Assembly: GCA_030847615.1 (NCBI GenBank)
Contig: JAUMIR010000005.1
Location: 170,590,596 to 170,654,595, forward strand
From: Gambelia wislizenii
Lineage: Eukaryota > Chordata > Lepidosauria > Squamata > Crotaphytidae
Direction: 5' to 3'
Length of the DNA: 64,000 nucleotides
Made by a program: the position numbers and the translations under genes. Of this stretch, positions 1 through 10,800 are shown one piece after another. The notes beneath the pieces are model-generated. The model ran no database searches and was not told where the DNA came from. It saw only the letters and a list, made by a program, of their open reading frames with translations. How positions within the stretch are numbered: position 1 is the first letter of the stretch; the number at the start of each line of letters is the position of its first letter.

Positions 1-26
1 AAGGCAGGTTATTTTTTAAAAAAGTT

Positions 27-51
27 CACCACCACCACCACCACCATCATC
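27..51 (+). repeat. (CAC)n microsatellite
   Basis: CAC/CAT units at the window start. Confidence 0.85.
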
Positions 52-633
52 GGCAGATAGATGAGCATTGTGATAGAACCCCTATCCATGCTGGCCCCAC
101 AGCCCTTGGGTTCCTATCACTCACCTTACCCTCAAGATTGCTCCCTAGATCTGGGCCTCAAAGTGACATCTCAAGTGGCCGTGTTGATCAGTGGGTTCAA
201 TGTGAGAAAGCATGAATGGCTTTCCTTGGTAATTATTAAATTAAAACATCCAGAGATGTAGAAAATAAAGAGTATTTATTGTATATCACATAAAACAGAC
301 ATCTAGCCTTAAGCTGGTTCCACACACTGTACCTCGTAACACCTTAGTTTCAAACAAAGTTACATTTCTCCCTGAACTCTCTGTATACTCAGTTTCTAAA
401 ACACTTATTCAGACCTCTCCCATTCCTGTTTTCCTAACTGGATCTATCTCTATAACTAACTCATATTTTTTCAGTCATATCCTTCCCCCTATGCCATAGC
501 CTCTTGGTTATATCCTCTCCCCCATAGTTCCCCCACTCCAGGATACCATGAGGTGTGATTGGCTAGCTCTATCCAGACTGGCCCTGCTTCTCTTGTCACA
601 ATCAGGGAAACAATTACCACTAATGTTACACTT
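52..633. other. No recognised feature
   Basis: Single-copy-looking AT-rich DNA with only short chance frames. Probably plexin intron 11 if the gene continues to the left. Confidence 0.4.
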
Positions 634-858
634 GGGGGTCATTTACACGGGCAAATATTCCTCTAAATATACCGCTAAGATAGCTCATAGTTCACACAGA
701 TTGCAGCACAGCATCGCCTCATTTAGACGGGGGGAAGGTAAAACACCCAAATATAGCGTGGCAAGGGATGTTGCTACTTTTGCAGGTATATTTGCAATGT
801 AGCGCTTTATTGGCAGTGTAAACTACCATTCCGTTAAGGGTTGCAGCAGATCTGCATT

Positions 859-900
859 GTGATTGGTTGCTCTGATGCAATGGGCGGGCTTAAAAGAGGG
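859..900 (+). promoter_or_regulatory. CCAAT / GC-box / TATA-like module in element A
   Basis: GATTGGTT (inverted CCAAT) at 861, GGGCGGG at 882 and TTAAAAG at 890, in promoter-like order and spacing. A related module recurs in two other elements (52621, 54260). Function is inferred only from the motifs. Confidence 0.35.
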
Positions 901-1035
901 GTACTGAGTTCAGTAGCGTTCAGGAAACTTTGAAAAATCCTCTCTGCTATTTTGCAAGCCTGCCAAGAAAAAGGATTCCCAAGACCTTTCAGTCATAAGT
1001 TCCCATCTGTCAGCTCTGCTTGGGGGAGGGGAAGA

Positions 1036-1092
1036 GAGCGAGCGAGCGAGAGAGAGAGCGAGGGAGAGAGAGGGGGGAGGGAGGGGGACCAG
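1036..1092 (+). repeat. GA-rich simple repeat
   Basis: Purine tract of GAGC, GAGA and GGGA units. Confidence 0.85.
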
Positions 1093-1991
1093 GGAGGGAG
1101 AGTCAAAAATCCTCTGCTATTCTGCAAGTCTGTGAACCTGACTAAACAAATCGTGCTGAAAAAACTTGTGATAGGTTCACCTTAGGATCCTTGGCATGGC
1201 AGTAATGCCTTTCAGCAGAGAGATTGCTGACCCTCTGCTTCGGGGAGTGACTGAGTTCATTTACAGGCAGATTTAGAGAGAGACAGAGACAGAGCCACTT
1301 CTTTGATCTTCCCCCCTGCTATTTTGGCAGTCTGTGAGTCTTTCTTTAGCTCGAAAATGCAGGGCTTCAAAGGAAGGTCTATGCCCTTCCCCATAAAGCC
1401 TGCCTCTGCTTGGAAGGCCACGCCCCCCCCACTTTTTCAAGTCTGAACAAAAAACCTGCATAATTAGAAAAAAAACCTGACTGGCACAAATGTGGAAAAG
1501 AATTAAAGTGCAAGTTGCCGCAATAAATCTGCCGTGTAAACCAACCCTAAAACATTTTAGTGCTAAGTGACTGCTGGAAAAAAAAGGTGAATGAAGGGCA
1601 GGGGATACAGAGATACTGTACTCTGACTATTTAGCTTAGTAAAGTTAGTAAATTACTGTAAACCCAAATTCCTGGCAAGGGGTGGTGGATACAGTTCAGA
1701 ATGTGCACACTTTTATAATAACTCACAAGAGTTGTATGAGCTCAAAGTAGTTATGATACATCACTGTGTTGTGATGTTAGAAAAAGTTTCACCTTAGCAG
1801 AGTCCATTATGTGTTATTCCCCCCTCCCCCCGAGCAGGACAGTCTTGCTAGTTTGGTAAACGTTGTTTTAAACTGGGAATAGAAAATGTGGATTTTGTTC
1901 CCTTTTTCCTTGGAGCCATGGTCCACTAGACACACCCCTGGACCATCCAAATCTATTCAAGATGATATGGTTGTGTACATGGTACTGAACA

Positions 1992-2740
1992 AGAATTTTA
2001 ATGTTTCCGACGGCCCACAGAGATCCCTGTCCTAATGACTTCCTCACCCAATATGACATTATACTGATCCAGGAAACATGGACTAATAAGGATCTGTTAT
2101 TAAATGGCTTTCACTCATTCTCAATTCCGGCAGAGCAAGGGAAAAAGCATGGAAGAGCTAGAGGCGTCCTGGGCGTCCTGGTCTCCACCACCCTACGTGC
2201 CATAACAAGGCCTCTTTCCACTTTTAAAACACATGCCATGGCAGTGCTGATTCAATTTAACCATTGCACTTTGCTGATAATAAATGCCTACATGCCTCCA
2301 ATGAAGAAGAAATCCCAAATCAGAGGCCTGTGGGCTGAATTGGAATCATATACTGCTAATCTCATGTTGCAGAACCCAAATGCATTTGTAATTTTGGGAG
2401 GTGATTTGAATGCCAGACTGGGCCCCAATAATCATACCCTATATGCCCATCACAAATGCCCTCCTCCTGATTTTGAAGACGATGGAACCCACCTCATCCG
2501 ATGCTCAAAGGACAAGAAATCAAACTTTGCAGGACTTTGTCTGGATCAAACAGCATTCAGGCTGAACCTTCAAATCCTAAATGGTGCCCTGAAAAATGAC
2601 TGCCCAGCTGAATTCACTTATCTCTCTGGGTCCAGAATGAGGCCATTGATTACATAATCATTTCCAGGGACCTTCTTCCCTATGCCAAGGAATTAGAAGT
2701 TATGCCCAGATTTGAAAGTGATCATTTACCAATTCGGCTA
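1992..2740 (+). pseudogene. LINE apurinic-type endonuclease domain, broken
   Basis: Reads YDIILIQETW, INAYMPP, VILGGDLNARLG and, after a frameshift near 2645, ESDHLPIRLQL. These are the QET, GDxN and SDH active-site blocks of the AP-like endonuclease that nicks target DNA. The first lines are in another frame (NVSDGPQRS before 2001), so the N-terminus is also shifted. Confidence 0.82.
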
Positions 2741-5360
2741 CAGCTTAGTGACTTCACTCAGGAGACACACACCAGGGAGCGCTATCATCTCTCTGTGACA
2801 CCATCAGGAAGGACTTATTGCCGAGCTAAATGGACCCCCCAACTAAACCAAACAATAAGTGAGGTATTGGCTTCAGACCAACTTCAGCATCTTAGGACTG
2901 CCCTGATATCAGCTGAGTCCCCTGATGAAATCTTGGAAAATTACAATACACTTACCCAAGCTCTACACCAATATCTAATCTGTCAAAATAGCGCACATCA
3001 GCGGAAACAACAACAGCACCACTCCAAACCATGGTTTGACAAGGAATGTATTAATGCTAAAAAAGCCCTCATTGATATTTATCAAGGTTACCTATCTAAT
3101 AACATTCCAGATGCTGCACCAATGCTGCTTCAGCAGAAAAGAGACTACAAAAAGTTGCTGAGGAACAAGAAAAAAGAAGCCATGAAGAATGACTGGACAC
3201 AACTTATCCAGGCAGTCAGATCCAACAACACAGCTCTATTCTGGCATATTACATCAAGTTCCCAGAGAAAGGGGTCAGCTACAGTGGATTGTCACATCCC
3301 TCCAGGGATATGGGAGGATCACTTTCAAGCACTTTATAAGGACAACTACATTGAAAGTGGATGCACTAGCCAAAATATAGAAAATATCCAAGAGTGGCCA
3401 CCAGTGACAGCGACAGAGATCAAGAACCTTGTAGCCCAGCTGAGAATGGGGAAGGCTCCAGGAGAAGACTTAGTACCCGCAGAAGCCATTAAAAACAACC
3501 TTGAATTTTGGGCCCCTATCCTGGCCTCACTTTTCACCTGTATCGACAAATATGGTCGAGCACCCAAGGATTGGGGTCTTGCAATCATCGTCCCCATATA
3601 TAAAAAAGGAAGCAAGGATGATCCTGTCAACTACAGACCAATTAGTCTCCTCAGTACAATCAGCAAACTCTATGCAAGACACAGTGGAAATTTCAGACCT
3701 GGTTGGAACAAGAAAACATACTTGCAGAAGAACAAGCTGGCTTTAGGGAAGGCCGCTCCACCATAGATCAGTGCCTTGTACTCCACCACCTTATTGAAAA
3801 ATACTCCACCTGCAGCACAGTTTCTTTCTATGCTGCCTTCATAGACTTTAAAGCAGCTTTTGACTCTATATCCCGAACCAAACTGTGGAAAAAACTGGAG
3901 GCTTCTTCGATCGACCGACGTTTACTCCATCTAATTCGTATGCTGCATGAAGAGACCTCATTAAAAGTAAGATGTAACCCCCAGGGACATCTCTAGCTCC
4001 ACTCCTGTTTAACTTCTACATTAATGATTTGGTGGATCACCTCAACAACACTAACTTCCACCCCCCAAAATTAAAGGGAAGGCATATTTCAACGCTGCTT
4101 TATGCGGATGATGCAGCAGTACTTTCAAGAACTCCCATTGGACTAAAAAGAGCCCTGAGAGCACTAACATATTATTGCAGAGTGGAACAGCTAGAACTCA
4201 ACTATCAAAAAACTAAAATCATGGCATTCGCTAAAAGGCCTAAGAACTACAACTGGAATATAGATGGCCACAAGATTGAACAGGTCTCTTGCTTCAAATA
4301 CCTGGGGGTAATTTTTCAAGCCACTGGTAGTAGGAAAGCACATGGAGAGTATGCTGCTTGCAATGCACAGAGGAGCACAACAACCATTCTCAAATTTCTT
4401 AAGACAAGAGGAGGCCACTATTTACCTGCAGCGCTCAAACTTTTTGAAGCCAAACCAGTAGCACAACTGCTTTATGGATCCCAATTGGGACCCTTCCCCA
4501 ACCCTGCTCCATTAGAACTTGTCCAATCCAAATTCTTAAGATCAGCTTTCCAAACTCCAAAATGTGTCTCTAACGCAGCTCTGAGACTGGAGTCAGGATT
4601 TATGAAAATGGAGGCCAGAGTGTGGGTGACCATACTCAACTACTGGCTCAGACTATCCCTCTTTCCCACTGGCCTTGCTCCACTAACCTTAAGTGATGAT
4701 TTCCAATCCAGCTGGAAACAGACAGTGATGACTAAAATCTCAATGCTGGGCCTTTCCCCAGTTCTTCTGCTAAGCCTGGGATATGATCGGGCGAAAGCTA
4801 CTATCAAACAACGGGTAGCAGATATAGAGCGACAACTGGACATAGCCAGTACTCCAACCTTCATTGCTAGTGACTCCAATAGATATCTGGCCTCACCTTT
4901 GGCATACTTAGCAACACTTGAAATACCTAAACATCGAAGGGCCTTTACTCTTGCACGGTGTCATGCCCTCCCTTCAGCTGTCCTTGAAGGCCGATACAAG
5001 AAGATCCCCTTCTCAGACAGACTGTGCCCCTGCAACTCAGGCCAAATAGAAACAACAGAGCATGTATTACTCCAGTGCTCATACTACAGGGACATACGTC
5101 TCAGACTTATTTCACCCCTGTTGCATAAATATCAAGGGCACACTGGACAATTCTACATAAACTTGTTACTACAGGGACATACGTCTCAGACTTATTTCAC
5201 CCCTGTTGCATAAATATCAAGGGCACACTGGACAATTCTACATAAACTTGTTGCTTTCAGACACCAACCCAGGAACAACTTATAATGTTGCCAGATTCTG
5301 TGCAGCTGCGTTTAAAATTCGTCAGACAATGTCCTCAGCAGTAGAATAGTGTCAACCTAG
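2702..5360 (+). pseudogene. LINE reverse transcriptase and C-terminal domain, broken
   Basis: Open pieces 2702-3766, 3703-3996 and 4029-5213 in three frames. RT blocks: GKAPGEDLVPAEAIK, VNYRPISLLSTISKLYA, FIDFKAAFDSI, then the catalytic YADD box at 4101-4112 and CFKYLGVIF. The C-terminal part has CPCNSGQIETTEHVLLQC. An 85-bp exact tandem duplication shifts the frame and stops the protein at 5213; without it the frame continues to a stop near 5347 (VARFCAAAFKIRQ). Confidence 0.88.
5082..5251 (+). repeat. 85-bp tandem duplication inside LINE ORF
   Basis: Bases 5082-5166 and 5167-5251 are essentially identical. 85 is not a multiple of three, so the duplication causes a frameshift. Near-identity suggests it arose well after the insertion. 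Confidence 0.9.
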
Positions 5361-5807
5361 TCTTGTTATCTTGTTGTACTTGTTATACTGGAGCTAACAT
5401 TTTAAATACTGCTTTTAGCCTGTTTTTATTCTGTGATCTTACCTTTATTCTGTATCCCCTTTTTACCTGTGCTGGTCTATGACCGTAATAAAGATTCTAT
5501 TCTATTCTATTCTAATGTTTTTTTTTCCTGTGCTCAGTGACTAGCATTTAATACAGAATTAAATGAGCTTGACTAACAGGTTATGTTGAGTCTAAAAGGC
5601 TGATACACTGAAGGTGGGAGCAGAAGAAAATACTTGTTTGCAACAAGAAGCAAGGAATATCAAATAACAGAGTCTAACAATCACTGAAACATTTGTAACA
5701 GAATTACTGGTTTCATTTGGTAGAAAACTTTGAAAAGTCAAGGAGAAAGGAAAATAAATTCTTCCCCCTTTTCTGATTATCAAGTAGGATCAGAAATAGT
5801 TATCCTT

Positions 5808-5810
<3 letters not shown>

Positions 5811-5854
<44 letters not shown>
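5811..5854. repeat. (TA)n microsatellite
   Basis: About 22 uninterrupted TA units. Confidence 0.95.
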
Positions 5855-5859
<5 letters not shown>

Positions 5860-5956
5860 TAAATTAATGGAAGTAATTTATTTGAAATTCATTTTAAATA
5901 TTACTTTGAGTAAAGAGGTTTTTTGCTTAAACACATGTTAGTACGGGGTTCCACTT

Positions 5957-6815
5957 ATTACTTTCTTGTTGCTGTTGTTATGTGCCTTCCAGTTGTTTCT
6001 GACTTATGGCAACCCTAAGGCGAACCTATCACAGAGTTTTCATCACAAGATTTGTTCAGAGAGAGTTTGCCTTTGCCTCTCTCTGAGGCTGAGATAGTGT
6101 GACTTGACTAAGGTCATCCAATGGGCTTCCATGGCTGATTCAAAACCCTGGTCTTAGTCTAAGGAGATTTTCACACGGGGCCAAAATGCCCCGTTACTGC
6201 CCTGCCACCTCCTCTCCCGTTCCTGCCATGGAATAACGTAAATCTTTCACACACTAACCTTAATTCTGTGGCAGGAATGGGCTCCCCCTCGCCTCGCTGA
6301 CTGGCCATAAATGCAGCCGTCATAAGGCTGGTTTTACGACTGGCTGTCCGAAATGTTATCACGTTATCACGTGATAACGGCCAGGTGGTAAATTTAAAAA
6401 ATAAAACTCCCCCAAACATAAAATCAGTTCATCAAGCACAAAAACACACTTTAAATCACACAATCAAAACACGGAGGGTAAAATAAAGGGTGCCACTTAC
6501 TTGGATGTCCAGATCGTACCAGGAAGTGCTCGGAACGGACCTCCCCTCCGTGGCTGTCATTTCAGAACAGGAATGGGGCTCCTGTTCGCACACCCGTGAC
6601 TGTGTGATAGCGACGGAATGGGAGGGCTATTCACGATGAAAAATCGTGATTACATGGTTCCAGAATGGTCATGGGAGCAGGATGGATGCAGGACAGAACA
6701 GGATCAACGTCGTCCAAAAGGGAAAACCTTTCCCGCCCCTGTTCTGTTCCTGCCATGGGATATATAGCCCATGTGAAAATCTCCTAACATCCAGATCACT
6801 ATATCATGTAGACTC
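5957..6815 (-). mobile_element. tRNA-derived SINE, split by a MITE
   Basis: Read on the minus strand the tRNA-like head lies at 6788-6815 and the body at 5957-6162. The body has the lines 'ACTTATGGCAACCCTAAGGCG', 'GAGGCTGAGA' and 'GGGCTTCCATGGC' (plus strand) shared with the SINEs at 43468, 44117 and 61672. A Harbinger-like MITE at 6163-6784 separates the two parts. Confidence 0.8.
6163..6784. mobile_element. PIF/Harbinger-like MITE nested in a SINE
   Basis: 622 bp. The left end GGAGATTTTCACACGGGG matches the inverted right end at 16 of 18 positions. Both sides carry TAA (6160-6162 and 6785-6787), the 3-bp target duplication of PIF/Harbinger. Removing the element rejoins the SINE. No transposase. 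Confidence 0.8.
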
Positions 6816-6850
6816 TCATAGGAGTAAATAGTATTTTAAAAATAAGGGAT

Positions 6851-6977
6851 TAAATCCAATTGTTAGTCCTGACTAGAGTACATTAAATTGAATCATTGGA
6901 ATATAGGTAAGTGTTAACTTTCTACATTCTCACTGATTCAATGGGTCTACTCTAATTAGCACTAGCAACTGGATTTA
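6851..6977. mobile_element. Palindromic mini-element, copy 1
   Basis: Starts TAAATCCAATTGTTAGTC and ends with its inverse CAACTGGATTTA; the centre has inverted ATTGAATCATTGG / CTGATTCAATGGG. Copies at 43181-43301 and 49281-49412. Confidence 0.65.
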
Positions 6978-7778
6978 TTTAGTCCATGGTGTTCATGACC
7001 ACTATGATTCTATGACCAACATAGTATCATAGAATGCTCATTCTAAATGGTCATTCTAAAGGTTTCTTAGCCTAGTACACTTCAAGTTTAAAGATGGAGG
7101 AATTATTAATATGTAAGAAGCTTTCTACTAGAGGGTGAGAACTTGAAACTACGTAAGGTTTCTGGCTTATGGCAGAACTGTGTCCAAATATTGTTTTCAT
7201 TTCTTTTTTCAGCAAGTCCAGTTCTATCTCTAACTGCCCCTGTGTAAAAGGGATGGGGAACACAGGCTGTGTTTGCTAAGGCTGTTGGGAGTTGTAGTCC
7301 AACATTTTCTTATGGGGCCATATATCTCCCATTGCTATATAATATATGAGGATTAAACTACATACTTAGCAGCTATGCATTTTTCTCCCTTACCTGAAAT
7401 AAGTATGGGTAACCTTATCTTGGTTTGTATCCTTCCATCAGGATCAGAGAGAATATAACCCTTTGGCCTTTAATATGATTTCCATCAAGATTCTCCTTGC
7501 AGGCCTGGTGCCTCCAATTTTCATTGCAAGAAAAATATCATTTAATAAATATGCATCCTTTTAATGTGGGTATTATCAACTTTGGACCACAGCAGTGGGA
7601 AAAGGTTTGAAGGATTCCTGCCAGCAGGGTCCCAATCAGACCCTTCACTCTTTTCAGTGAAGGCCTTAGTGACTACCTACAGCTCTAAAGTTGAGTAAGA
7701 CACTGAGATTGTAGAACAGATAACACCTTTATTACTTGTGTTCTCAGTTTTGCCTTGCAGTTACCTGTGCCATGTATC

Positions 7779-7895
7779 ATAGAATCATAGAATCATAGAA
7801 TTGCAGAGCTGGAAGAGACCACGAGGGCCATCCAGTCCAACCCCCCTGCCACGCAGGAAATCTTGATCAAAGCATCCCCCTCATACTTATCCAGT
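7779..7895 (-). mobile_element. CR1 3'-end fragment
   Basis: TCATAGAA units followed by AGAGCTGGAAGAGACCACGA and CATCCAGTCCAAC; matches the 3' end of the CR1 at 16317. Only about 115 bp remain. Confidence 0.88.
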
Positions 7896-8229
7896 CCACT
7901 AACTTTGGACAGGGGTAGGAGGTTTGCCATCAAAACATAGGAGGCCTCTGCATCATACTGTGGTCTAGCTAGTAATACCCAGCTCTGGCTTTTGTTTTTC
8001 CTTGTGGACTACACGGCTGCTTTGCGCTTTTAGAAGCTACCACACTATAAGCCTTAGACACCTCATCCAGAAGTTGCAAACATCTTCAGAGGATAGTGTG
8101 ATCCACAGTGTCACAACACTGCCAAGATATAACAGGGTCAAGGAGGAGGCTGGTTCCTTCTTCCCCGACCCTCACATGTTGACCAACCCACTGGTTGCTA
8201 GGGCTTCCTCAAGAGACTGTGACTGTGGG

Positions 8230-8340
8230 GGGAAACCAATAGAATTATATAGAATAATGTTTATGCAGGGGTTCCCTGAGACCTGAAAATTATTTCAAAG
8301 GCTCCTCCGGGATAAAAAGGTTGAGAAAGGCTGCACTAGA
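8230..8340 (+). mobile_element. hAT-like repeat fragment
   Basis: CAGGGGTTCCCTGAGACC through GGTTGAGAAAGGCTGC resembles the ends of old hAT-type elements of amniotes. Match is from memory only. Confidence 0.35.
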
Positions 8341-9083
8341 TTGATGATCAAGATCTCAAGTCACATTAAGAGGATGCAGCCACAACTAGTGAGGACAGAT
8401 GAGCAAGGAATGTTTTATGCAAACGTGCTTGAAGTTACATAGTCAACTGACACAGAATAAGAGCCAAAGGTGCCTCAAAGGCCATCTAACCCATATTGCA
8501 CTCTCTCTCTCTCTCATGTTCCACAGATCTTTTATTTATGTATGATGAAACAGAATGGAAAATATAAATACTTGAATTTGGGCTCTGATTAACAATCAAA
8601 TACACTTTCTATCCTTCTATTTAGTTTTACTTCTTTAAATAAGCACTCTAAAAACTATATGAGATTTATGTAATGTATTTATTATTGTATCTTTAATGAT
8701 TTTGAGCTACATAGTTTACTTAAGGGGGATATTCAATCTAAGATTATTATTTTAATATTCACTGCATATAGTCTTCATTATAATCTTATCATGTTCCAAA
8801 AGAGAAAGGACATGTCAAACATGCTTGAAATGCTACACTATGAAATAAAATTATTTTACTTCAATTATTATTTCAAGGCATGCCTTCTTTCCTTTTTTTT
8901 AGCTTATTCTTTTGCTCTTAGCAACAACACCTATCTTGCACATTTCTAATTAAGTGCTCACACATTGGTAAGTGCTGTGATAATGAAGCATACACTAAAT
9001 TAATTTTTTAGTCTTTTTCACATGGGTTGGCTGGTTTGCTATAGAAAACATACAAACAAGTGAATCAGATTTTGGAAGTTACT

Positions 9084-9153
9084 TTTTTGGACAACAACTC
9101 CCAGAACCTGGCAATGTTGGCTGGGGATTCTGGGAGCTGTAGTCCAAAAAACA
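9084..9153. repeat. Short palindromic repeat (AACTCCCAGA...TGGGAGCTGTAGTCCA)
   Basis: Arms TTGGACAACAACTCCCAGAA and TTCTGGGAGCTGTAGTCCAA are inverted. Related pieces lie at 7282-7304, 34671-34760 and 37654-37770. No coding content; a MITE or SINE part. Confidence 0.6.
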
Positions 9154-9329
9154 ACTTGACCAAGCTCTAGATTCACCTTCTGCTCCCACAGAAGAAAAGG
9201 CTTACAGGTACAGTTGTAATCAAGATTATACAACCTCCATTGCAAATCAGGTTTATTGTTAAAATCTATAGACTTTCAGCTGTTTGCAATGAACAAATCA
9301 AACAAAAGCAATTGAAATAGCTCAGCACA

Positions 9330-10600
9330 ATGAATGCTTCAAGTGGTTTCCCCAAATTCAACAGAAAGTGCAACTTATAATTCCTTCTCCAGTCTGGAAC
9401 GTTTGGGAGATATGGGAATTGGAGGAACTGTGCTTCAGTGGTTCTGGTCCTATCTCTCAGGTAGGTTCCAGATGGTGCTGCTTGGGGACAACTGCTCCTC
9501 AAAAAAGGAGCTGTTATATGGCATCCCACAAGGTGCCATTCTATCCAAGTGCTATTCAATATCTACATGAAACTGCTGGGACAGATCATCTGGAGGCATA
9601 GGCTGGGGTGTTAACAGTATGCTAATGATACCCAAATATATTTCTCCATGCCTTAAAAAACAGCTTCAGCTAAGGATAGCATGTCTCTTCTGAATAAATG
9701 CCTGAAGGAGGTAATGGGCTGGATGAGGAAAAACAATCTGAAGCTGAATCCAGACAAGACAGAGGTGCTTACTGTCAAGGGTTCTAACCTGGGTTTGGAG
9801 GTGTGTCAACCAGTTCTAAATGGGGTTACACTCCCCCTGAAAGACTGTGTTCTCAGCTTGGGAGTGCTTCTGGATGTGTCCCTCTAAATGACAGCTTAGA
9901 TAGATGTGATGGCCAGGAGTGCTTCCTACCAGCTTCGGCTGTTATGCCAGCTGTACCCCTTCCTAGAGTTGGAAGACCTAAAGATGGTAGTTCACGCACT
10001 GGTAACCTCAAAGCTGGACTCTTGCAATGCACTATACATTGGGCTACCTCTGTACCAAGTTCAGAAACTTCAATTGGTTCAAAACTTAGCAGCCAGATTA
10101 GTCACTGGTACATCCAGGTGTGATCATATCACACCAATATTAAAATCACTCCACTGGATGCAAATTGATTTCTGGGCAAGGTACTAAGTGTTGGTTATTA
10201 CCTTTAAAGCCCTACATGGTTTGAGTCCAGCTTGCCTATATGATTGCCTTCTCCCATATAAGTTAGGTCCTCTGGGGGACATTTGCTCCAGCCAGCTAGG
10301 ACTAGATTGGCAACTGTCACCCAGAGGATTTTTTCTTCAGCTGCTCCTAGACTCTGGAACGGCCTGCCAGAAGAGATACGACAACTGAATACACTGTCAG
10401 AATTTAAAGTAGTGTTAAAGACCTGTCTCTTCCAGCAGGCCTAGTCAGATGATTTTGAATTGTGAATTTTAAACTGTGTACTGATTGTTTTAAAATGTCT
10501 TAGTCTTACTTGTTTTTTTTTAATTAGTAAGTTTTAATTGATATATGTTTTTAACTAATATTATGTTTATATGTTAATGTGTTGTTCCCCATCTTGACCC
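9330..10600 (+). mobile_element. L2-type LINE remnant, 5'-truncated
   Basis: Broken frames give WFWSYLSGRFQMVLLGD, LLYGIPQGAILS, VMGWMRKNNLKLNPDKTEVL, LVTSKLDSCNALYIGLP and VITFKALHGLSPACL, the RT-to-C-terminal order of L2. Frameshifts occur near 9600, 9890 and 10190; the YADD box region is degraded. The AT-rich 3' untranslated part runs from 10440. Confidence 0.88.
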
Positions 10601-10606
10601 CAGGCT

Positions 10607-10800
10607 GAATATATCCAGCTCCCTTAAGCTTTCCTCATATGTTTTGTTCTCCATACCTCCTATCATCCTTCTTGTCCTTCTCTGAATCTGCTCCAGCTTG
10701 TCTATATCCGTCTTAGAATGAAGTGCCAGAACTGAATGCAGTATTCAAGATGAGAAGTACACAGAATATTGTGGCACTACTACTTCCCTTGAATATGATC
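10607..10800 (-). mobile_element. CR1 fragment
   Basis: Aligns with 16690-16890 of the nested CR1 (AGCTCCCT, TCCTCATA, CTTCTCTG, CCAGAACTG, GCAGTATTC blocks) in the same antisense orientation. Lies directly after the L2 remnant. Confidence 0.8.

Larger units (their letters stand above)
634..1547. mobile_element. Non-autonomous TIR DNA element A
   Basis: Ends are inverted: the left end has ATTTACACGGGCAAAT and the right end reversed has GGTTTACACGGCAGATTT, sharing the core TTTACACGG; TAA follows the right end. About 914 bp, no transposase. Inside, three degenerate copies of a CTGCTATTTTGCAAGTCTGT unit occur at about 943, 1112 and 1316, and a GAGA-rich stretch at 1036-1092. Confidence 0.6.
1960..5514 (+). 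mobile_element. Nearly full-length non-LTR retrotransposon, I/Ingi (Vingi-like) clade
   Basis: One APE-RT polyprotein broken into several frames, then an AT-rich 3' end finishing in AATAAAG and (ATTCT) repeats at 5493-5514. Endonuclease first, RT second, then a C-terminal CxC...H...C finger-like motif (CPCNSGQIETTEHVLLQC). This order and the short ATTCT tail suggest the I/Ingi group; the clade name is from memory. The ORF is nearly complete, but at least three frameshifts and an 85-bp duplication inactivate it. A truncated relative lies at 59471-59866. Confidence 0.8.

Noticed and set aside
7072..7263. Minus-strand frame with QLEIELDLLKKEMK, looked like a coiled coil near a plexin juxtamembrane segment
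   Set aside because: All exons for the third PSI and IPT repeats would have to lie between it and exon 11 and none are seen; no donor fits and the residues do not match plexin.
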